A DNA stretch of 64,000 bases, taken from Halorussus vallis (GTDB lineage: Archaea > Halobacteriota > Halobacteria > Halobacteriales > Haladaptataceae). The stretch lies in the NCBI RefSeq assembly GCF_024138165.1, contig NZ_CP100000.1, positions 2,232,001 to 2,296,000 on the forward strand. The letters run 5' to 3'. A program made the translations under genes and the position numbers. Positions 14,938-23,351 of the stretch are shown here, piece after piece. Position 1 is the first letter of the stretch. Each line of letters opens with the position of its first letter. Below the pieces are notes generated by a model. That model was not told where the DNA came from. It saw only the letters and a program-made list of their open reading frames with translations, and searched no databases.

Positions 14938-15074
14938 CAATCCTTAACGGGGACGGAGATAGTCTGACGAGCCCACTCCTCGATTAGCTCAGCTTTACTG
15001 TCGAAGTGAGGGTGGTCTTCGAGGTGTTTGTCCATCGCGGTGGCCAAGTGGTTGGGTAGGTCGACAGTCGCCAT
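14937..15074 (-). CDS. Tiny ribbon-helix-helix (CopG-like) protein (45 aa)
   Basis: A 45-codon frame opens with an ATG at 15074. The product has the ribbon-helix-helix pattern: a short strand (ATVDLPNHL), helix (AMDKHLEDHP), turn with serine, then helix (KAELIEEWARQTI). Such proteins bind DNA as dimers through the strand and often repress their own operon. A TATA-like element lies about 23-33 bases upstream, implying a leaderless transcript. It is coupled to the zinc-ribbon gene downstream by a one-base overlap. Confidence 0.65.
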   Translation of the reverse strand: MATVDLPNHLATAMDKHLEDHPHFDSKAELIEEWARQTISVPVKD

Positions 15075-15096
15075 AGACGGTTACCCACTCTGAGAC

Positions 15097-15106
15097 CATA
15101 TAAATC
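15097..15106 (-). promoter_or_regulatory. TATA box for the ribbon-helix-helix gene
   Basis: Minus-strand GATTTATATG lies 23-33 bases before the ATG at 15074, in a short gap without other features. Confidence 0.45.
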
Positions 15107-15153
15107 CACCTTAGAAAGAAATGAAAGTTAGAAGACGGTGCAGAAATGCGCTG

Positions 15154-15363
15154 TTACGACGAATCGAGAAGACGCTCGGCCTCGGAGATGACCTCTGCGA
15201 GCGAGTCACCAGTTATCGAGAACGCAGACTGATGGAACATGATGCGCCACTCCCCAGTGCGCGGATGACGAGCAACCCCAACAACACCCTCCCAGTCAGG
15301 TGTCGAACCCGCGGTTCGGTCCGGCATCGATTCGGCCCACTCGACCAACTCAGTGAACTCCAT
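15154..15363 (-). CDS. Small hypothetical protein (69 aa)
   Basis: The ATG at 15363 overlaps the upstream TGA by one base (TGATG), so the longer frame to 15396 is not needed. The 69-residue acidic product starts MEFTELVEWAESMPD, has a beta-rich middle (WRIMFHQSAFSI) and a C-terminal helix (SLAEVISEAERLLDS). No recognised family. It is probably co-expressed with the gene at 15363-15689. Confidence 0.5.
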   Translation of the reverse strand: MEFTELVEWAESMPDRTAGSTPDWEGVVGVARHPRTGEWRIMFHQSAFSITGDSLAEVISEAERLLDSS

Positions 15364-15689
15364 CACGCACCACCCATCGCACTGTAGATGTCCCACCGGT
15401 CACCTTCCGTCAGCATGTAGTCACGGACGAGCGTTGCAGGGACGACTCCCTCCCGATACTCCTCTACAGCATGATGGATTGCGTCCGGCAGTCGTTCGAG
15501 AGGAACGTCGTCAGAGAGCACGAGAGCATCGTCAGGCACCGTGGGCGACGTCGAGGTGAGCGTGTACGCGTGTGGGCCGGAGTCAGGATGGGAGACGATG
15601 TAGACGACCCAGCCGGATAGGTCATTCACGGTCTCGTGGACCTCGTTGATTTGGTCGATTCGACGGTCGTATTCCGTTTTTGACTGCAT
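15363..15689 (-). CDS. Hypothetical protein (108 aa)
   Basis: A soluble acidic protein with an N-terminal helix (YDRRIDQINEVHETVNDL), a strand pair (GWVVYIVSHPDSGPHAYTL) and a C-terminal helical part (AIHHAVEEYREGVVPATLVRDYM). A minus-strand TATA-like element (GTTATAGTC, about 15702-15710) lies about 25 bases upstream. The family is not recognised. It lies next to the integrase and could be part of the lysogeny module. Confidence 0.5.
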   Translation of the reverse strand: MQSKTEYDRRIDQINEVHETVNDLSGWVVYIVSHPDSGPHAYTLTSTSPTVPDDALVLSDDVPLERLPDAIHHAVEEYREGVVPATLVRDYMLTEGDRWDIYSAMGGA

Positions 15690-15744
15690 ACATATGACAG
15701 CGGACTATAACTGCAAAGGTCCTTACCAACCGTGGTGAAAGTGA

Positions 15745-16806
15745 TTAGTCCGGCCCGTGAGAGTGAGCGTAGCCAACGCCCGCACGCGGGTCATCCTCGA
15801 CATACCGTTCCTCCGTGATTTTGACGGACGAATGCCCCATCTGCTTGGAGACCTCCCACAGACGGGCTTCCTCGCCTTCTTCTGGAGCTTCGTGAATCAT
15901 GTACGTCCCGTATCCATGCCTGACATTATGAGCAGAAATTAGCCACCGGTTCGGGATTGGATTCCCATCCTCATCCATGGCTGCGTTCGCGTCAGCATAC
16001 AGGTACCTGTTAATCCCTGCTCGGTCAGCGGCGTCGATGATGATTTCATTAATACGCTCAGCATGGAGGCGAGCCCCACGCTCACCGACGAACAAGTAAT
16101 CATGGTCGTTTCCGCCGAGCATCTCGTCGCGATGGCTGTAGTCCAACCACTCCTTCAGAAGACCGTCTAGCGACGGTTGATAGGCCACGACCCGCCGTTT
16201 TCCATTCTTCGTGATAGACCCGGGCAGTTCGATTTCCCGTGCTTCACGGTCAAGCATATCAGTAGTGAGTAGACTCTGCTCGCCTCGCCTCAGAGCCGTT
16301 TGCCACATCATTCGGATGACGAGTTGGTCACGCACCCTGTTGCGACCAACGTTCTTCTCCATTTTCCTGATGTCTTCTTGAGACGTAGCGTACCTCTCAC
16401 CATCCTCTAACTCACGCTCCTGCTGGGTCGTTTTCGTCATTCCCCATTTCGAGTCCTTGGAGCCGTTCCACCGTGCAAGGGGATTTGACTCGGCCAACTC
16501 CATATTCACGAGATAGTCATGGAACGCGTTAATACGGTCCCACCGGTACCTCGGGGTGGTTCCGTTGAACTCGTTGGACAGTGCGCGACCCACGCGGCTC
16601 GCATCGGCCGGCGTCACATCAAGTACGGAATCGATGCCGTGGTCATCCAGCCAATGGTCGTACCAGCGTAGGTCCTGCTTGTAACGCCTCGTGCTGCCAG
16701 TCTGACGCAGGTCGTCGTCGTCATCATCAGTACCCGCGTCTAACTCATCGATATAGTCCTGAATCTCATACCGACAGTCATCGACCGGCTTGTAGCGTCG
16801 CGGCAT
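15745..16806 (-). CDS. Tyrosine recombinase (XerC/D-like integrase) of the provirus
   Basis: The 353-residue protein has an N-terminal SAM-like core-binding domain (about 35-110) and a catalytic domain with the full active-site set: Arg173 in TALRRGE, Lys near 200-203, HNVRHGYGTY giving His293 and Arg296, GHSSV giving His325, and nucleophile Tyr335 in ITEERY. It is the expected enzyme for site-specific integration and excision. Temperate betapleolipoviruses such as SNJ2 carry a tyrosine integrase with small partner genes, and the same arrangement is seen here. Its start overlaps the stop of the upstream ribbon-helix-helix gene. It lies near the right end, so the attachment site should be close. 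Confidence 0.88.
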   Translation of the reverse strand: MPRRYKPVDDCRYEIQDYIDELDAGTDDDDDDLRQTGSTRRYKQDLRWYDHWLDDHGIDSVLDVTPADASRVGRALSNEFNGTTPRYRWDRINAFHDYLVNMELAESNPLARWNGSKDSKWGMTKTTQQERELEDGERYATSQEDIRKMEKNVGRNRVRDQLVIRMMWQTALRRGEQSLLTTDMLDREAREIELPGSITKNGKRRVVAYQPSLDGLLKEWLDYSHRDEMLGGNDHDYLFVGERGARLHAERINEIIIDAADRAGINRYLYADANAAMDEDGNPIPNRWLISAHNVRHGYGTYMIHEAPEEGEEARLWEVSKQMGHSSVKITEERYVEDDPRAGVGYAHSHGPD

Positions 16807-17429
16807 CAGACCGACCCCGGGTTCTTGTAGTAGCGTCGCTCCGAAATTCGGATGTCCCCCACCTTCTCACCCATGTCGACGTCTATATCACCCATCTCGA
16901 TGGTGTCGAACTCCACATCAGGATAGTACTTCAGCATCAGAGCGCACGCACGACGAGCCTCGGATGGCTCCACACCGAAATATTGGGCCCACACTGACGG
17001 AGTAGACACTGTATGCGCGACAGAGTGTTCGGACTCCACAATTCTGTGCGCTAACTCCTCCATGTCCGGGAGTTCTTCGCCATCAAGATATTCCGGGAGT
17101 GACTCATATATCGACCTTGCCAGCTTGTCTATCTCGTCGTCATCTGATGTTTGGGCATCTATCTCAGTGATGTGTTCTTCCAACCGCTCTAACCGCTCGA
17201 CAACCGGAGAGAGGGCGACATCCATTGACCGGATAAGGTCCTCCTCATCAATCGCCACATCCTGTTGGCCGTCAGAATTGATGTGTCCCTTGACGAGCGT
17301 ACGCATCATCCGTGGAATAGAATCGAACTCGTTGGTCTCGTCGATATGCTTCTGGAACTCCTCTTTCTCCTCCGGGGTGACCCTGACCCCTATCATCTCT
17401 GTCCTGTTTGGCATACTGATGTTCATCAT
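16806..17429 (-). CDS. Ribbon-helix-helix protein, probable integrase partner (207 aa)
   Basis: The N terminus (MIGVRVTPEEKEEFQKHI, then a second helix near IPRMMRTLVKGHI) is a ribbon-helix-helix DNA-binding domain. A coiled-coil region with VVERLERLEEHITEID and an acidic C-terminal domain follow. It is directly upstream of the integrase on the same strand, with stop and start overlapping (ATGA). In SNJ2-type proviruses small proteins next to the integrase aid recombination, so a directionality or regulatory role is plausible but inferred. It is the last element gene before the GC-rich chromosome. Confidence 0.6.
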   Translation of the reverse strand: MMNISMPNRTEMIGVRVTPEEKEEFQKHIDETNEFDSIPRMMRTLVKGHINSDGQQDVAIDEEDLIRSMDVALSPVVERLERLEEHITEIDAQTSDDDEIDKLARSIYESLPEYLDGEELPDMEELAHRIVESEHSVAHTVSTPSVWAQYFGVEPSEARRACALMLKYYPDVEFDTIEMGDIDVDMGEKVGDIRISERRYYKNPGSV

Positions 17430-17636
17430 AGAGACGAGAATCTGTGTTAAACCTATGTTTTACGGCATGGGTGAGAACCGCGTCATCTGAGCGCCCTTCG
17501 GCCACGACTCTCCGATTTTTTCGCCGACAGTGTTCGGTAGCAGCGGTGCCGTCGGTCGTCCCGTCTCCAGCGTTCGTCTTCCGTTACTCTTACATTTATA
17601 TAGGAAGCCGAGACAACCTCGGAGAGAGACTGCGAC
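17430..17636. other. Right junction region of the provirus with promoter for pibD
   Basis: Base composition changes from mixed to GC-rich across this interval, and the last element gene ends its promoter side here, so the right attachment site should lie within it. A T-run at 17516-17521 could be an old terminator. I see no tRNA or tRNA 3' fragment that I can name. A TATA-like TTTATATAGG at about 17595-17604 serves the gene at 17637. Confidence 0.4.
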
Positions 17637-18704
17637 ATGCCCGCACTCCCAATCGACGCCTCCGTCCCCGACCTTCTACGTTTGCTCGCGGTGCCCGTCT
17701 TCGGATGGGCCGCCTGGCGGGACGTGGAGACGCGCCGGATTCCGAACCGGACGTGGTACCCCCTCGCCGCGCTCGCGCTCGTCCTGCTGGCGTGGGACGG
17801 GTGGCGGGCGTGGACCGGCCAGTTCGGCGGCTTCGAACCGTTCGCCATCCGGGTCACGGTGAGCCTCGGCTTCGTCGCGCCGCTGGTCGTCGTCTTCTGG
17901 TGGTTCCGGGCGTTCGGCGGCGCCGACGCCAAGGCGTTCCTGGTGGTCGCCGCGCTGTTCCCGGTGTTCCCGAGTTATCAGGTACTGGGCTGGGGCCTCC
18001 CGTACCAGCAGACCCCGCTCGGCGTCTTCTCGCTGACCATCCTGACGAACACGGTGCTGGTCGGCGCGCTCTATCCGCTGACCCTCGCCACGACCAACGC
18101 GGTCGCCGGGCGGTTCTCCACGATGATGGCCGTCGGGAAGCCGATTCGGTGGGACGCGGTGCCGAGGGCTCACGGTCGCCTGCTGGAGACGACCGGCGGG
18201 ATGGACCGCAACGGCGTCGACCTCGACGCCCTGCGGATGTACCTCCGGTGGCGCGGCCTGACGCTGGCCGACGTGCGCGAGCGCACCGACCGCTTCCGGG
18301 ACCCCGCGTCGCTGCCCGCGAATCCGAATCCGGCGGGCGACGGCGCGGTCGCCCGCGACCGCGCCGTCGCCGAGGCGGAGGGGGACGTGAGAGCGCGCGA
18401 GAACTCCGACGCCGAACCGCGGGCCGACGGAAACGGCGTCGGAGAGACGCTCCCGGCCGGAGATGTCCCCGACGACGACCCGTGGGGTGCGGCGCGGTTC
18501 CTCGCCGACATCGACCACGGCGCGTACGGGACGACCCCCGAGAGCCTGCGCGAGGGTCTGGACGTGCTGGCGACCGAAGAGCGCGTCTGGGTGTCGCCCG
18601 GCATCCCGTTCATCGTCCCGCTGTTCGTGGGCCTGGTCGTCTCGCTCACCTACGGCGATATGCTGTTCACAGGGCTACAGCTATTGGGACTACCCTTAGG
18701 TTGA
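17637..18704 (+). CDS. pibD: Archaeal type IV prepilin/prearchaellin peptidase (A24 family)
   Basis: The 355-residue membrane protease has catalytic Asp29 in [11 protein letters not shown] and Asp97 in the FGGADAK motif, the two aspartates of GxGD peptidases. There are about six membrane helices, with a long soluble acidic insert at about 175-300 before the last helix, as in haloarchaeal PibD. It removes class III signal peptides from pilins and archaellins at the inner side of the membrane. It is the first chromosomal gene after the provirus. It converges on the ABC permease gene across 172 bases without features. Confidence 0.85.
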   Translation: MPALPIDASVPDLLRLLAVPVFGWAAWRDVETRRIPNRTWYPLAALALVLLAWDGWRAWTGQFGGFEPFAIRVTVSLGFVAPLVVVFWWFRAFGGADAKAFLVVAALFPVFPSYQVLGWGLPYQQTPLGVFSLTILTNTVLVGALYPLTLATTNAVAGRFSTMMAVGKPIRWDAVPRAHGRLLETTGGMDRNGVDLDALRMYLRWRGLTLADVRERTDRFRDPASLPANPNPAGDGAVARDRAVAEAEGDVRARENSDAEPRADGNGVGETLPAGDVPDDDPWGAARFLADIDHGAYGTTPESLREGLDVLATEERVWVSPGIPFIVPLFVGLVVSLTYGDMLFTGLQLLGLPLG

Positions 18705-18876
18705 TTCGACTCGGCCGTCGCCTCGGCGGTCGGCGTGTCGGCCGACCGCCGCGTATCCACCGAGGAACTCGACCGTATCGAGGCGACGGCGTATCGAAAG
18801 AAGTCGGTAACGGTGGGCGGCGGTGGTGGCCGTAGGCGGTCGTAACCGCGGCCGGCGACCGCCCGCGCCGCCGCGG

Positions 18877-19779
18877 TTACTCTCCCTCGCCCTCCGTACC
18901 GGCGACCATCCCGGTGACGTTGCCGACGTTCATCGCCACCGCGAGCACGACGGCGATGGCGAACACGATGAGCGACGAGATGGCGTTCATCTTCGGCGCA
19001 GTGCCGTACTTTATCATCGAGAACATCGACGTGGTCAGCACGTTGAGCGTCCCCTTCACGAAGTAGACCCGGATGAAGTCCTCGAACGACCGGATCCACG
19101 CGAAGAGGAAGCCCGCGCCGATGGCGGGCGCGACGATAGGGAGCGTAACGTCCCGGAACGTGGTCAACGGGTCGGCGCCCAGGTCGCGGGCGGCCTCCTC
19201 GAGCGACTCGTCGAAGGTGTACAGTCGGGCCGTCACCATTAGCACCACGAACGGGAAGCCGTAGACGCTGTGGGTCAGCACCACCGTCCAGAACCCCGGC
19301 ACGATGACGATGCCGAACAGCTGAGGCAACAGCGTCCGGAAGTAGATGAGCAACGCGATGCCGAGCACGACGCCCGGAATCACCATCGGCAGGATGCCGA
19401 AGGTTCGGTAGGTCTCCTTCAGCGGGAAGTCGTACCGAGCCAGCGCGAAGCTCGCGAGCACACCCAGCACCGTGGCGACGGCCGCCGCGAGCGTCGCTAT
19501 CTGGACGCTGTGCCAGACCGCGGTCAACAACGCGCCGTCGGCGAACGTCGCGGCGTAGTGCGCGGACGTGAACCCCTTGAACGGGAATATCGTGCTCGCG
19601 TTCACCGCGAACGACAGGAACATCATCACCGCCAGCGGAATCCACAGGAACACGAGGAGCGCGCCCGCGACCACGTACAGTCCGTACTTCAGCAACTGCT
19701 CGCGGCGCTCGTAGTCGAACACCGACGCGCTTCCCGACTCGACTTCGGTTCCGGTTTCGGTGTCGGTCTCCGTCGCCAT
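18877..19779 (-). CDS. potC: ABC transporter permease, PotC-like
   Basis: The 300-residue protein has about six membrane helices and the permease EAA loop (EAARDLGADPLTTFRDVTLP) that contacts the ATPase. It is the third gene of a binding protein-permease-permease operon and starts one base after the preceding gene. It matches the PotC half of spermidine/putrescine-type importers. The true substrate is not shown by the sequence; related haloarchaeal systems import polyamines or other organic cations. Confidence 0.8.
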   Translation of the reverse strand: MATETDTETGTEVESGSASVFDYERREQLLKYGLYVVAGALLVFLWIPLAVMMFLSFAVNASTIFPFKGFTSAHYAATFADGALLTAVWHSVQIATLAAAVATVLGVLASFALARYDFPLKETYRTFGILPMVIPGVVLGIALLIYFRTLLPQLFGIVIVPGFWTVVLTHSVYGFPFVVLMVTARLYTFDESLEEAARDLGADPLTTFRDVTLPIVAPAIGAGFLFAWIRSFEDFIRVYFVKGTLNVLTTSMFSMIKYGTAPKMNAISSLIVFAIAVVLAVAMNVGNVTGMVAGTEGEGE

Positions 19780-19780
19780 C

Positions 19781-20719
19781 TCAGACGCCCCCCAGTTCCT
19801 CGATGCTGACGTAGCGGAACGCGAGCGCGAACGCCACCACGATGGAGAGCACGATGAACATCGACGCCGCGCTCCCGAATCCGATGGCGTACAGCGAGGT
19901 GATGCGCTCCTCGATGAGTTGTCCGATCATCAGCACCTTCCCCTGGCCGAGGAACCGCGGCGTGATGAACGCGCCGAGGCTCGGCACGAACACGAACAGG
20001 CTCCCGCTGATGATGCCCGGCAGCGCGAGCGGGAGAATGACGTCCTTGAGCGCGCCGACACGACTCGCGCCTAGGTCGCGGGCGGCTTCGACCAGCGAGA
20101 AGTCCAGACCGTCGAGGCTGGCGTACAGCGACAGGAGCATGTACGGGAAGTACGCGTGGGTCAACCCGACGATTATCGCCGGCACGCCGAAGTTGAACGC
20201 CGCGATCGGACCGTCCACGATTCCGAGTTTCAGCAGCGTCCGGTTGAGCACGCCGCTCGGGCCGAACATCAGGTACCACGAGTACGCCCGCACCAGGTAC
20301 ATGGTGAAGAACGGCAGCAGGACGAGGAAGATGACTATCTTGAACGTCCGGCCGCTCCGGCGGGCCAGCAGGTACGCGAGCGGAAACGCGAGCACCAGAC
20401 AGAGGACGGTGGTGACCGCCGCGATGCCGTACGACAGCATCAGCGACTGGAAGAACGCCGTCTCCCAGAACGGCCCGGTGCCGGAGAACAGCCCCTGGTA
20501 GTTCTCGAGCGTGGGCTCCCAGATGATCTGGTAGGTCAGCGTGTCGACGCTGACGAAACTGACCGCTATCATGAACGTCAGCGGCGCGAGCAACAGCAGG
20601 AACAGCCACGTCAGCCCCGGCAGGGCCGTGATCCCCAGTTTGCTCGCTCGCGAGTTGAACGCGCCGACGAACCGCTCTCGTGTGGACGCCTCGCCGCGTC
20701 CGGAGGTTTCGGTGGACAC
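19781..20719 (-). CDS. potB: ABC transporter permease, PotB-like
   Basis: The 312-residue protein has about six membrane helices and an EAA loop (EAARDLGASRVGALKDVILP). It sits between the solute-binding protein gene (4-base gap) and the potC-like gene (1-base gap), so the three are surely one operon. It forms a heterodimeric channel with the PotC-like protein. Family assignment is firm, substrate uncertain. Confidence 0.8.
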   Translation of the reverse strand: MSTETSGRGEASTRERFVGAFNSRASKLGITALPGLTWLFLLLLAPLTFMIAVSFVSVDTLTYQIIWEPTLENYQGLFSGTGPFWETAFFQSLMLSYGIAAVTTVLCLVLAFPLAYLLARRSGRTFKIVIFLVLLPFFTMYLVRAYSWYLMFGPSGVLNRTLLKLGIVDGPIAAFNFGVPAIIVGLTHAYFPYMLLSLYASLDGLDFSLVEAARDLGASRVGALKDVILPLALPGIISGSLFVFVPSLGAFITPRFLGQGKVLMIGQLIEERITSLYAIGFGSAASMFIVLSIVVAFALAFRYVSIEELGGV

Positions 20720-20723
20720 GGTT

Positions 20724-21929
20724 TCAGGCCGTCTTGACCTCCTCCCAGGCCTGAATCCACTGCCGCTCGTTTTCGACCGCCTTGAACGGGATGAACTCCG
20801 AGAGCCGCTGGGGCTTGATGGAACCGTACAGGTCCTGCTGGCGCTTGTTCAGGTACTGGCTGGTCTTGGGGTTGACGCTGGGCGAGTAGCCGACCTGGGC
20901 GAGCTTCGCGCCCAACTTGGGCGAGATGTACTGGTTGACGACCTGCCAAGCCTTCTTCTTGTTGCTGGAGGCCTTCGAGACGACCGCCGACTCGAACCAG
21001 GCGAGCGACCCCTCCTTCGGGGTCGCCATCCGCGGCCAGTTCGTACCGTTCGCTCGCATCTCGATGACCTCGTTGCGGCCCGACTGCCCGACGACGAAGT
21101 TACCCTGCTTGAACGACTTGATGTACGTCGGGTCGGCGGCGATGTACCCCTGGAGCAGGGGTTTCTGGTCGATGAGCTTCTGTTTGACCTTCTGAATCTG
21201 GCTCTCCGAGAGGGTCACCTTCTGGCCCTTGAACGCGTCCTGCATGCCGAGGTAGAGGGCGGTGGCGCTCATCGCCTTGAAGTGGTTGTCGTACATGACG
21301 ATCTTGCCCTTCAGGTTGGCACCCTCGTAGTTCGCGTTGAACAGGGCGTCGTAGCTCTTCTCGTGGTCGGGCGACAGTTTCCGAGAGTCGTAGGAGTAAC
21401 CGTACCAGCCGAACCGAATCGGAACGCCGTAGAGGTCGCCCTGGCTCGTGAATTGGTTCTGCTGGAACTGCCGGAACTTGTCGTACATCGCCTGCTGGTG
21501 CTGGACCACGCCCTGGGGCACCGGCGCTACCAGGTCGGCCGCCATGAACTTCGGGACGTAGTTGTTGTTCGGAATGGCGATGTCGTACTGGCGGTACTGG
21601 CCGGCGTTCCACGAGGAGAACATCTTCGCCGACGAGGTCGACTTCGTAATCTGGATGTTGACGCCCACCTGCTCCTCAATCGGCTTGACGATCGCCGGGT
21701 CGCCGTACTCCTCCCACGTCAGGATGTTGAGCGTCGGCGTCTGTGCGCTCGCCGTGCCGACGACCGACGCGCCCGCGAGGCCCGCCGCGCCGACCGCTCC
21801 GAGGAACCGCCGCCGCGAGGCGCCGGTCGAGTTTGAATTGCCGGACGTGGGTTTCGAATCGCCGGACGCGAGTTCGGTGCGCCGTTCGTTCGTCTGCTCC
21901 GCTCCTTCGTTCCGCGCTTCGTGTGTCAT
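20724..21929 (-). CDS. potD: Tat-exported solute-binding protein, PotD-like
   Basis: The 401-residue protein carries a twin-arginine signal (SRRRFLGAVGAAGLAG) ending near the TASA cleavage site. A PotD-type fold then starts at TLNILTWEEYGDPAIVKPIE. The ATG at 21929 is preferred to an upstream in-frame start at 21971, since the Tat n-region is already long. It captures the substrate outside the membrane and delivers it to the permease pair. It is divergent from potA, with a 214-base promoter region between them. Confidence 0.82.
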   Translation of the reverse strand: MTHEARNEGAEQTNERRTELASGDSKPTSGNSNSTGASRRRFLGAVGAAGLAGASVVGTASAQTPTLNILTWEEYGDPAIVKPIEEQVGVNIQITKSTSSAKMFSSWNAGQYRQYDIAIPNNNYVPKFMAADLVAPVPQGVVQHQQAMYDKFRQFQQNQFTSQGDLYGVPIRFGWYGYSYDSRKLSPDHEKSYDALFNANYEGANLKGKIVMYDNHFKAMSATALYLGMQDAFKGQKVTLSESQIQKVKQKLIDQKPLLQGYIAADPTYIKSFKQGNFVVGQSGRNEVIEMRANGTNWPRMATPKEGSLAWFESAVVSKASSNKKKAWQVVNQYISPKLGAKLAQVGYSPSVNPKTSQYLNKRQQDLYGSIKPQRLSEFIPFKAVENERQWIQAWEEVKTA

Positions 21930-22143
21930 TTGGTGTCCCCACCCAGGGACTAGACCCTTCGCCGACGACAATAAAAATTGGTAATCGTATGGTTGGGCTA
22001 CCGACTAAATTCGACCGACAACGCGGCGTTTCCCTGTCGACCGTGCGATAGTATGACATACAACCGAAACCGACGTTAATCCATCCCGGCCGGCGCCGCG
22101 ACAATCGGCCACCGTTTTGTGCACCGGCGCGGTATGGCATGGC

Positions 22144-23265
22144 ATGGCGGCTCAGGGGGAACGACGAACGGCGACGGAGGGGGAGGCACTGATAGAACTC
22201 GCGGACGTCCGCAAGGAGTTCGGGGACGTGACCGCGGTCGACGGCATCGACTTCACCATTGAGCGCGGAGAGTTCTTCTCGCTCGTCGGCCCGTCCGGTT
22301 GCGGCAAGACCACGACGCTCCGGATGATAAGCGGCTTCGAGACGCCGACGAAGGGAGAGGTGTTCCTCGACGGGCGGGGAATGACCGGCGTGCCGCCGGA
22401 CGCCCGCGACACCAACCTCGTGTTCCAGCACCTCTCGCTGTTCCCGCACATGACCGTGGGCGAGAACGTCGGCTACGGCCTGAGGAAGTCGGGCGTGGGC
22501 GCCGGCGAGCGCGAAGAGCGGGTGTCGCGGTACCTCGAACTGGTGGACCTCGGCGGCTACGACGACCGGAATCCCGACGAACTCTCGGGCGGCCAGCAAC
22601 AGCGGGTCGCGCTCGCACGCGCGTTGGTGAACGAACCGAGCGTGCTCCTGCTGGACGAACCGCTGTCGAGTCTCGACCGCAAACTCCGCAAGCAGATGCA
22701 GGTCGAGTTGCGCAAAATCCACGAGAAGACCCAGGGGGCGTTCTTCTACGTCACTCACGACCAGGAGGTCGCGATGACGCTCAGCGACCGACTGGCCGTG
22801 ATGAACGAGGGGAAACTCGAACAGGTAGGGACGCCCGAGGATATCTATCGGAACCCGGCGACCCCGTTCGTCGCCGACTTCATCGGCGACACCAACTTAC
22901 TCGACGGCACCGCTCGGTCCGATGGCGGCCGGACCGTCGTCGAAATCGGCGGAACGAGCGGCGAGGGCATCCGGTTCGCGCCCACCCGCGACGTTCGCGA
23001 GGGCGACGTGACCGTCTCGATTCGGCCGGAAGACATCTCGCTCGCCGTCGGCCGGGAGGGCGGTGCCGACCGGGAAACCGGGACCGCGACGTTCGAGGGA
23101 GAGGTCGTCGAACGCTACTTTCAGGGCGACCACACCAACTACACCGTGGAGGTCGGCGACGGCCTGACGATGTCGGTGGTGGCCCAGGGCCGGGAAGCGC
23201 CCATCGAGCGCGGGGACCGCGCGTCGTTCGCGTTCGCGAACGACGCGCCCGTGGTGTTCGAGTGA
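22144..23265 (+). CDS. potA: ABC transporter ATPase, PotA-like
   Basis: The 373-residue protein has Walker [10 protein letters not shown] (residues 49-57), signature LSGGQQQR (147-154), Walker B LLLDEP (168-173) and THDQEVAM with the switch histidine. A TOBE-type C-terminal domain with [11 protein letters not shown] follows. Of several overlapping ATGs, the one at 22144 is in frame and gives a normal N terminus. It powers the divergent potDBC import system. The separation of the ATPase from the other three genes on the opposite strand implies two promoters in the shared gap. Confidence 0.85.
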   Translation: MAAQGERRTATEGEALIELADVRKEFGDVTAVDGIDFTIERGEFFSLVGPSGCGKTTTLRMISGFETPTKGEVFLDGRGMTGVPPDARDTNLVFQHLSLFPHMTVGENVGYGLRKSGVGAGEREERVSRYLELVDLGGYDDRNPDELSGGQQQRVALARALVNEPSVLLLDEPLSSLDRKLRKQMQVELRKIHEKTQGAFFYVTHDQEVAMTLSDRLAVMNEGKLEQVGTPEDIYRNPATPFVADFIGDTNLLDGTARSDGGRTVVEIGGTSGEGIRFAPTRDVREGDVTVSIRPEDISLAVGREGGADRETGTATFEGEVVERYFQGDHTNYTVEVGDGLTMSVVAQGREAPIERGDRASFAFANDAPVVFE

Positions 23266-23351
23266 GGGCGGTCGCGCCCCGACGAAGTCGGACACCTCCG
23301 GAACTGTTTCGGAACGAAACACTATTGCCGGTCGGCCGAAAGTCCGGGGGT

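Noticed and set aside
17483-18649. Long antisense frames over pibD
   Set aside because: They are arginine/proline-rich shadows of a GC-rich gene with clear catalytic motifs on the other strand.
22299-23351. Long upstream extension of the S9 peptidase frame through potA
   Set aside because: It overlaps the well-supported ATPase gene in another frame and is arginine-rich; the ATG at 23352 starts the true propeller.
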